Shown: positions 57,891-64,000 of the stretch, piece after piece
Layout of the letters: each line of letters starts with the position of its first letter
How positions within the stretch are numbered: position 1 is the stretch's first letter
Assembly (NCBI GenBank): GCA_910579615.1
Contig: CAJTUA010000019.1
Coordinates: 317 to 64,316 of the forward strand
Length of the DNA stretch: 64,000 bases
Reading direction: 5' to 3'
Source of the DNA: an uncultured Lachnospiraceae bacterium
Lineage (GTDB): Bacteria > Bacillota > Clostridia > Lachnospirales > Lachnospiraceae
Made by a program: the position numbers and the translations under genes
The notes under the pieces: model-generated
The model's database searches: none
What the model was told of the DNA's origin: nothing
Seen by the model: only the letters and a program-made list of their open reading frames with translations

Positions 57891-60800
57891 TTACTCTTCG
57901 AACTCCTCATCATCAACATCCTTAAAATCCAGACTGTCCTCCTCGAACGCGTCGAACATTTCGCCGTCCTCGACATTGACTTCACGGTACCCTGCGTCTT
58001 CGTAGCCGTCGTCGTAATGGAAATTGTCATCCCCCTCAATCAGCGGCGTAAGCTCCGTATCGCCATAGTCAATGTTCTCCGTCATGCGGACTTCCTCGCC
58101 GTTCTCATCGAGTACCGTGACATCAAGCGCCAAGGACTGCAGCTCCTTTAAAAGTACCTTGAAGGACTCTGGAATCCCAGGCTCGGAAATGTTTTCGCCT
58201 TTGATAATCGCTTCGTAGGTCTTGACACGCCCGGTCACATCATCCGACTTCACCGTCAGGATTTCCTGCAGGATATGGGCAGCACCGTAAGCCTCAAGTG
58301 CCCAGACCTCCATCTCACCAAAGCGCTGTCCGCCGAACTGCGCCTTACCGCCGAGCGGCTGCTGTGTCACGAGGGAGTAAGGACCGGTCGAGCGCGCGTG
58401 GATTTTATCGTCTACCAGATGGTGGAGCTTTAGGTAGTGCATGAAACCAATCGTGACCGCACCGTCAAAATATTCGCCGGTACGCCCGTCGCGAAGCCTT
58501 ACCTTGCCGTCGCGGTTAATCGGAACGCCCTCCCATTCCTTTCGGTATTCCTCGTTGGTCAGGAGGAATTCCATCACTTCCGGGTCAAGAATATCCTTAT
58601 ATTTCTTTTCAAACTCCTCGAGCGGCGTATTGACATAGTCGTTCGCCATCTCAAGGGTATCCATAATATCATTTTCATTTGCGCCGTCAAAAATCGGGGT
58701 CGAAACCTTAAAGCCAAGTACATTTGCGGCAAGGCTTAAGTGAATTTCAAGCACCTGTCCGATGTTCATACGCGACGGTACGCCCAGAGGGTTCAGCACG
58801 ATATCAAGCGGCCTGCCGTTTGGCAGGAAAGGCATATCCTCCACCGGAAGCACGCGGGAAACAACACCCTTGTTTCCGTGGCGACCTGCCATCTTGTCAC
58901 CGACCTGAATCTTTCTCTTCTGCGCGATGTACACGCGAACCGTCTCATTGACACCCGGCGGCAGCTCGTCGCCGTTCTCGTGTGTAAACACCTTCGCATC
59001 CACAATAATACCGTACTCCCCGTGCGGAACGCGCAGTGAGGTGTCGCGTACCTCCCTCGCTTTCTCCCCGAAGATTGCTCGCAGAAGCCTTTCTTCCGCG
59101 GTAAGCTCCGTCTCGCCTTTCGGCGTTACCTTGCCGACTAAAATATCCCCGGCGCGAACCTCCGCACCGATGCGGATGATGCCGCGCTCGTCCAAATCTT
59201 TTAATGCGTCGTCGCCGACACCAGGCACATCGCGCGTAATCTCCTCCGGTCCAAGCTTCGTATCGCGCGCTTCCGCCTCATACTCCTCGATGTGGATTGA
59301 GGTGTAGACATCCTGCTGCACCAGGCGCTCGGAAAGCAGGACGGCATCCTCGTAGTTGTAGCCTTCCCAGGTCATAAAGCCAATCAGCGGGTTTTTGCCG
59401 AGCGCAAGCTCACCGCCCTCGGTCGAAGGGCCGTCCGCAATAATCTGCCCCGCCTCAATGCGGTCGCCTTTGGTCACAATCGGGCGCTGGTTGATGCAGG
59501 TGCCCTGATTGCTTCTTGTAAATTTGGTCAGGCGGTACTCGTCCTTCTCCTTGTCGTCCGTGCGAATCATAATCTTGCACGAGGTGGAAAGCTCGACAAC
59601 GCCGCCGCGCTTTGCCACAATACATGCGCCGGAATCGACCGCCGTCTTTGTCTCCATACCGGTACCGACAACCGGGGACTCCGTAAACAGAAGCGGAACG
59701 GCCTGGCGCTGCATGTTAGAACCCATGAGGGCGCGGTTTGCGTCATCGTTTTGCAGAAACGGAATCATGGCGGTCGCCACCGAGAATACCATGCGCGGCG
59801 ACACATCCATCAAATCAATCCTGCTCTTCTGGAACAGGGAAGTCTCCGTGCGGAAACGCCCGGATACATTGTTGCTGACAAAATATCCATCCTTATCCAG
59901 ACGCTCATTCGCCTGCGCTACAATATATTTATCCTCCTCGTCCGCCGTCAGATAGACAACTTCGTCCGTGACGCGCGGATTCTTCGGGTCGGTTTTATCC
60001 ACTTTGCGGTACGGCGCCTCCACGAAACCGTACTGGTTAATCCTTGCGTAAGATGCAAGGGAGTTAATCAAACCGATGTTCGGACCTTCCGGGGTCTCAA
60101 TCGGGCACATTCTTCCGTAGTGTGTGTAATGCACGTCGCGGACCTCAAACCCGGCGCGGTCCCTAGAAAGACCGCCAGGACCAAGTGCCGAGAGACGGCG
60201 GATGTTTGTCAGCTCGCTGAGCGGGTTGTTCTGGTCCATGAACTGCGAGAGCTGGGAGCTGCCGAAGAACTCCTTCACCGCTGCCGTCACCGGTTTGATA
60301 TTGATGAGCGACTGCGGGCTGATGCCCTCTAAGTCCTGCGTCGTCATGCGCTCGCGCACCACGCGCTCAAGCCTGGAAAGACCGATGCGGTACTGGTTCT
60401 GCAAAAGCTCGCCGACCGCGCGGATACGGCGGTTGCCAAGGTGGTCAATATCATCCGCATTGCCGATGCTGTACTCCAGGTGCATATTGTAATTGACGGA
60501 CGCAAAAATGTCCTCCCTTGTGATATGCTTCGGAATCAGGTCCGCCACGTCGCGTTTGATTGCCGCTTTGATATCTTCAATATTGTCATTGTCGCGCAGA
60601 ATGCCCTCAAGCACCGGATAATAAACATCCTCCGTGATACCGAGTTCCTTCTTGTCGCAATCCACATAAGCGTTCAGGTCCACCATAAGATTTGTAAGCA
60701 CCTTAACGTTGCGCTCCTCCGTCTGCACAATGATGAACGGCAGCGCCGCATTCTGTAACTGTACTGCAATTTCCTCCGTGATGACCGTACCTGCCTCAAC

Positions 60801-61721
60801 GACTTCCCCTGTCGTGCGGTCCACCGCATCCTCTGCCAGCGTCAGGCCGACAACACGGTTCTTTAACGCCAGTTTTTTATTAAACTTGTAGCGGCCGACC
60901 TTTGCCAAATCATAGCGCCTCGGGTCAAAAAACATCGCGTTGACCAGAGTCTCCGCGCTCTCAACGGAAAGCGGCTCGCCAGGACGCAGTTTTTTGTACA
61001 ACTCCAATAAACCGTCCTGATAATTATCCGACGGATCCTTCGTAAAGCTTGCCATAATTTTCGGCTCCTCGCCGAACATGTCCTTAATCTGCTCGTTCGT
61101 GCCGATGCCGAGCGCGCGCAGCAGCACGGTAATCGGCACCTTGCGGTTGCGGTCAACGCGCACATAAAAAATATCGTTCGAGTCTGTCTCATACTCTAAC
61201 CATGCACCGCGGTTCGGAATTACAGTGCAGGAATAAAGTGTCTTGCCAATCTTGTCATGTCCAATTGTATAATAAATGCCAGGGGAACGTACTAACTGGC
61301 TGACAATGACACGCTCGGCACCGTTGATGACAAACGTGCCTGTCTCCGTCATAAGTGGCAGGTCGCCCATGAAAATGTCATGCTCATTGATTTCGTCATT
61401 CTCTCGGTTATGAAGGCGCACACGTACCTTTAACGGGGCAGCGTAAGTCGCATCTCTCTCCTTGCACTGCTCAATTGAGTATTTCGCATCCTCCTCGCAG
61501 AGCTGAAAGCCGGTAAATTCAAGGCTGAGCTTACCACTGTAATCCGTGATTGGAGAGATATCCCGGAAAGCCTCATCGAGCCCTTCGTTCAGGAACCACT
61601 GGTAGGAATTTTTCTGAACCTCAATGAGATTCGGCATTTCAAGCACTTCCTTCTGCTTGGAATAACTCATCCGCATGCCCTTGCTGCCAACTTTGATTGG
61701 ACGTATCCTGTTTTTATCCAT
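57891..61721 (-). CDS. rpoB: DNA-directed RNA polymerase subunit beta
   Basis: Beta subunit of 1276 residues. It starts MDKNRIRPIKVGSKG and has the rifampicin pocket SSQLSQFMDQNNPLSEL, then TNIRRLSALGPGG, and the C-terminal KMAGRHGNKGVVS and GGKAQFGGQRFGEMEVWALEAYGA blocks. In the pocket, residue 506 (E. coli 526) is Asn and the next is Ile, where E. coli has His-Lys. The last about 75 residues are an acidic tail (DDGYEDAG, DVDDEEFEE). AGGGGTGAAA precedes the ATG. Confidence 0.98.
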   Translation of the reverse strand: MDKNRIRPIKVGSKGMRMSYSKQKEVLEMPNLIEVQKNSYQWFLNEGLDEAFRDISPITDYSGKLSLEFTGFQLCEEDAKYSIEQCKERDATYAAPLKVRVRLHNRENDEINEHDIFMGDLPLMTETGTFVINGAERVIVSQLVRSPGIYYTIGHDKIGKTLYSCTVIPNRGAWLEYETDSNDIFYVRVDRNRKVPITVLLRALGIGTNEQIKDMFGEEPKIMASFTKDPSDNYQDGLLELYKKLRPGEPLSVESAETLVNAMFFDPRRYDLAKVGRYKFNKKLALKNRVVGLTLAEDAVDRTTGEVVEAGTVITEEIAVQLQNAALPFIIVQTEERNVKVLTNLMVDLNAYVDCDKKELGITEDVYYPVLEGILRDNDNIEDIKAAIKRDVADLIPKHITREDIFASVNYNMHLEYSIGNADDIDHLGNRRIRAVGELLQNQYRIGLSRLERVVRERMTTQDLEGISPQSLINIKPVTAAVKEFFGSSQLSQFMDQNNPLSELTNIRRLSALGPGGLSRDRAGFEVRDVHYTHYGRMCPIETPEGPNIGLINSLASYARINQYGFVEAPYRKVDKTDPKNPRVTDEVVYLTADEEDKYIVAQANERLDKDGYFVSNNVSGRFRTETSLFQKSRIDLMDVSPRMVFSVATAMIPFLQNDDANRALMGSNMQRQAVPLLFTESPVVGTGMETKTAVDSGACIVAKRGGVVELSTSCKIMIRTDDKEKDEYRLTKFTRSNQGTCINQRPIVTKGDRIEAGQIIADGPSTEGGELALGKNPLIGFMTWEGYNYEDAVLLSERLVQQDVYTSIHIEEYEAEARDTKLGPEEITRDVPGVGDDALKDLDERGIIRIGAEVRAGDILVGKVTPKGETELTAEERLLRAIFGEKAREVRDTSLRVPHGEYGIIVDAKVFTHENGDELPPGVNETVRVYIAQKRKIQVGDKMAGRHGNKGVVSRVLPVEDMPFLPNGRPLDIVLNPLGVPSRMNIGQVLEIHLSLAANVLGFKVSTPIFDGANENDIMDTLEMANDYVNTPLEEFEKKYKDILDPEVMEFLLTNEEYRKEWEGVPINRDGKVRLRDGRTGEYFDGAVTIGFMHYLKLHHLVDDKIHARSTGPYSLVTQQPLGGKAQFGGQRFGEMEVWALEAYGAAHILQEILTVKSDDVTGRVKTYEAIIKGENISEPGIPESFKVLLKELQSLALDVTVLDENGEEVRMTENIDYGDTELTPLIEGDDNFHYDDGYEDAGYREVNVEDGEMFDAFEEDSLDFKDVDDEEFEE

Positions 61722-61935
61722 TGACGTTTCACCCCTTGATTTTATAAAATCTACTTTGCCTCATCCACGCTGTACATGCCATAACAAAATAAAGTACATG
61801 CAGATGCCCTTCCCCTCAATATCTTGTGGATTCCCACATTTTTTGATATTTTTTGAAAAAGCATTTGCATTTTTCCCATACTGTGTTATAATATGTTTAA
61901 GTGGATTTAGAAAGCACTACAATAGCGCATTTTTC

Positions 61936-61964
61936 ATACTAACATAGGATTGTCAAACTGTCAA
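61936..61964 (-). promoter_or_regulatory. Promoter of rpoB-rpoC
   Basis: TTGACA (61959-61964), 17 bases, TAGTAT (61936-61941) preceded by TGT. A second TTGACA overlaps the spacer at 61951-61956. The leader to rpoB is about 208 bases, AT-rich, and I see no reading frame in it. rplJ-rplL, often upstream of rpoB, are absent. Confidence 0.8.
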
Positions 61965-62116
61965 GATAAATTTGGCAGTTTTTTTGATTTCCTGATTTTC
62001 CCATGTATAATCCGGACGAATCATGTGCACAGGGCAGTCCTATTTCCATCACTGCCATCTACCATAAATGTGGTTCACCCGGAAAACTTATGTAAAACAG
62101 CCGCGCCTTATACAAC

Positions 62117-62166
62117 TTGCAGGAAAAACCAGGGCGCAATCCTATGCCGCCCGGCTTTTCCTGCAA
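62117..62166. repeat. Large inverted repeat downstream of purD
   Basis: TTGCAGGAAAA (62117-62127) and TTTTCCTGCAA (62156-62166) are perfect, with further pairing CC/GG and GGCG/CGCC inside. There is no clear T-run outside the stem, so it may be an atypical terminator or a repeat element. The rest of the interval 61970-62230 holds nothing I can support. Confidence 0.5.
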
Positions 62167-62230
62167 ATACCCGCGTAAATAAGCATCCCTGTGCTTCGCG
62201 GCACGCGGGCGCTGCTTCCTCTCCTGCGGA

Positions 62231-63505
62231 TTACGCCTCGTCAATCGCTTTCCCGATATCATGGCGCATATATTTGTTGTCAAACTCCACCCAATCCGTC
62301 GCCTTGTACGCATTCGCCCGCGCTTGCTTCAAATCCGCGCCGAGCGCCGTCACGCCGAGCACGCGCCCGCCGTTCGTGACAATTTTGCCCTGCGCATCAA
62401 ATTTCGTGCCCGCGTGGAAACAGAAATAGTCGTCCTTCCCGTCAAAATTCCCAAGCCCGGTGATGGCAAAGCCCCTCTCGTATTTTTCCGGATAGCCGTC
62501 CGATGCCAAAACCACACATACCGCCGCGTTGTCCTCAAACTGCAGGTCAATGGTATCAAGCCTGCCGTCAATGCACGCCTCAAACACTTCGACAATGTCG
62601 TTTTTCATGCGCGGGAGCACAACCTGGGTTTCCGGGTCGCCAAAGCGCGCGTTGTATTCGAGCACCCTTGGTCCTTTTGGTGTTAAAATCAGCCCGACGA
62701 AGAGAATGCCCATAAAGTCACGCCCTTCCTTCTTCATCGCGTCCATCGTCGGTTGGTAGATATACTTTTTGCAGAACTCGTCCACCTCTTTTGTGTAGAA
62801 CGGGCTCGGGGAGAACGTTCCCATACCGCCGGTGTTTAAGCCTTCATCCCCGTCCTTCGCGCGCTTGTGGTCCTGAGCGCTCGTCATTGTCTTTATCGCC
62901 GTGCCGTCGCAGAAACATAGCGCCGACACCTCCGGTCCGGTCAGGAACTCCTCAATCACGATGCTGTCGCCCGCCGCGCCAAACTGTTTGTCAAGCATCA
63001 GCGTGCGCACGCCTTCCCTGGCTTCCTCGAAATTATTGCAGATTAAAACGCCCTTCCCAAGCGCAAGCCCGTCCGCTTTGAGCACAATCGGGTATTCGGA
63101 AGTTTCAAGATATTTTACCGCCGCGCCCGCGTCGGAAAAGGTCTCATATGCCCCGGTCGGAATGCCGTATTTTTTCATCAAATCCTTTGAAAATACCTTG
63201 GAGCCCTCGATGATAGCAGCATTCTTCCTTGGTCCGAACACGCGCAAGCCCCTCTGTTCAAAAAGGTCAACAATACCGCCCACAAGTGGGTCGTCCATCC
63301 CGATGACCGTCAGGTCAATTTGATTTTCCTTTGCAAAATCAGCAAGCTTTTCAAACTCCATCGCGGCAATCGGCACACATTCTGCCACCCCCGCGATTCC
63401 GGCATTGCCCGGCGCGCAGTAAATCTTGTCCACCTTTGGGCTCTTTGCGATTTTCCATGCGATGGCATGTTCCCTGCCGCCGCTGCCTACGATTAAAACT
63501 TTCAT
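62231..63505 (-). CDS. purD: Phosphoribosylamine--glycine ligase
   Basis: ATP-grasp enzyme of purine synthesis, 424 residues, joining phosphoribosylamine and glycine. It starts MKVLIVGSGGREHAIAWKI, has LKADGLALGKGVLICN, the HKRAKDGDEGLNTGGMGTFSP block and LEYNARFGDPETQVVLPR. The ATG at 63505 follows AGGAGG. It directly follows purN in the same direction, the common purN-purD order (purH is not between them). Confidence 0.97.
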   Translation of the reverse strand: MKVLIVGSGGREHAIAWKIAKSPKVDKIYCAPGNAGIAGVAECVPIAAMEFEKLADFAKENQIDLTVIGMDDPLVGGIVDLFEQRGLRVFGPRKNAAIIEGSKVFSKDLMKKYGIPTGAYETFSDAGAAVKYLETSEYPIVLKADGLALGKGVLICNNFEEAREGVRTLMLDKQFGAAGDSIVIEEFLTGPEVSALCFCDGTAIKTMTSAQDHKRAKDGDEGLNTGGMGTFSPSPFYTKEVDEFCKKYIYQPTMDAMKKEGRDFMGILFVGLILTPKGPRVLEYNARFGDPETQVVLPRMKNDIVEVFEACIDGRLDTIDLQFEDNAAVCVVLASDGYPEKYERGFAITGLGNFDGKDDYFCFHAGTKFDAQGKIVTNGGRVLGVTALGADLKQARANAYKATDWVEFDNKYMRHDIGKAIDEA

Positions 63506-63552
63506 ATAAAGTGTCCTCCTGATTTTTTTCCTGCCCCATTTTTTCAACGTCC

Positions 63553-64000
63553 CTATACCAGCGCTTTCTCCAAAATCTGCGCAAACCCGTCCTTTACTTC
63601 CACTTTCCCGTTCGCAATCAAATCAATCGCCCGCGGCAGAATCTGCCACTCCGCCTGCTCCATCACACGCCGCTGCAGCACCTCCGGCGTATCGCCCTGG
63701 ACCACCTCAACCGCCTTCTGCAATAAAATCGGTCCGGAATCACAGCCCTCATCCACAAAATGTACCGTCGCGCCCGTCACCTTGCAGCCGCGCGAAAGCA
63801 CTTCCTTATGCACCTTTAAACCGTAAAAGCCCTTCCCGCAAAACGACGGAATCAGCGACGGATGGATGTTAATCATGCGGTTCTTGTAACTGCGGATTAA
63901 AAGCTCCGGCAAAATCACAAGGAAGCCCGCAAGCACAACCAAATCCGGGGCAAAGGAGTCCACCGCCGCAAGCAGCACCTCGTTAAACTGCGCGCGCTCC
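63553..64000 (-). CDS. purN: Phosphoribosylglycinamide formyltransferase, N-terminus beyond the window
   Basis: The C-terminal part (about 149 residues) of GAR transformylase, which adds a formyl group from 10-formyltetrahydrofolate. The catalytic block NIHPSLIPSF with the active-site Asn-His, the GATVHFVDEGCDSGPILLQ motif with the catalytic Asp, and VMEQAEWQILPRAI are present. The reading frame stays open to the right edge, so the start codon is outside. It precedes purD by 47 bases. Confidence 0.95.
   Translation of the reverse strand, partial: ERAQFNEVLLAAVDSFAPDLVVLAGFLVILPELLIRSYKNRMINIHPSLIPSFCGKGFYGLKVHKEVLSRGCKVTGATVHFVDEGCDSGPILLQKAVEVVQGDTPEVLQRRVMEQAEWQILPRAIDLIANGKVEVKDGFAQILEKALV

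Noticed and set aside
53920..61721. Frameshift or split in rpoB/rpoC
   Set aside because: Both frames are continuous with all catalytic blocks; the acidic tails are ordinary for clostridia.
61950..62429. 159-residue plus-strand frame between rpoB and purD
   Set aside because: It overlaps the end of purD, lacks a binding site, and its composition is unlike a protein; the TTGCAT/TATAAT-like pair upstream of it on the plus strand is not followed by any credible gene.

Overview
The window is a chromosomal segment of a Gram-positive member of the class Clostridia, most likely family Lachnospiraceae. The evidence is the gene order (rplQ-side ribosomal genes followed by ecfA1-ecfA2-ecfT-truA and then rplM-rpsI), the long L17, the acidic C-terminal tails on RpoB and RpoC, strong AGGAGG ribosome binding sites, a sporulation gene (spoIIR) and TTGACA/TATAAT-type promoters. 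This placement is inferred from sequence features only. Nearly all housekeeping genes lie on the minus strand, so transcription runs from high to low coordinates.

From right to left along the minus strand: purN (cut by the window edge) and purD; rpoB-rpoC with its own promoter (61936..61964) and terminator; class II fructose-bisphosphate aldolase; an AlkD-like HEAT-repeat protein; an ankyrin-repeat protein on the plus strand; a two-component system plus a duplicated-domain lipoprotein; an FtsX-type ABC permease, ATPase, response regulator and histidine kinase module; spoIIR (plus strand); ddl, murI and a DUF1934 gene; a MoxR ATPase next to a metallopeptidase-like/VWA protein; a small membrane protein (plus strand); and a three-gene glycosidase operon (GH26-like, methyltransferase, GH42).

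Next comes the ribosomal protein array: rpsJ-rplC-rplD-rplW-rplB-rpsS-rplV-rpsC-rplP-rpmC-rpsQ-rplN-rplX-rplE-rpsZ-rpsH-rplF-rplR-rpsE-rpmD-rplO-secY-adk-map-infA, then rpmJ-rpsM-rpsK-rpsD-rpoA-rplQ from a separate promoter. Beyond a bidirectional terminator are an Rpn-family nuclease-like gene (plus), a leucine-rich orphan and a carboxymuconolactone decarboxylase-like gene. The ECF transporter module (ecfA1A2T) and truA follow, then an ArsC-like gene, a short-chain dehydrogenase, a flavin reductase-rubredoxin fusion and an HD-domain protein. Finally come rplM-rpsI, with the 5' end of a group IIC intron sitting behind a terminator at the left edge.

The genes are mostly conventional; the unexplained structure is in the spacers. 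Several intercistronic gaps in the ribosomal array are unusually long and can fold. The best is a branched RNA element just upstream of rpsM (14893..14963), a candidate autoregulatory ribosomal-protein leader. A family of palindromic elements with shared ends (AAGTYYYGCATA ... TATGCTGTTTY) occurs between genes at four places, one of them apparently an empty version. The TACAnnnAAAT 11-mer appears as a tandem pair before the lipoprotein gene and as one full copy before the adjacent response-regulator gene. The MoxR-linked protein carries a duplicated peptidase unit whose first copy has lost the glutamate of HExxH. RpoB has Asn where rifampicin-sensitive E. coli has His526. No CRISPR array, tRNA or rRNA gene was seen.
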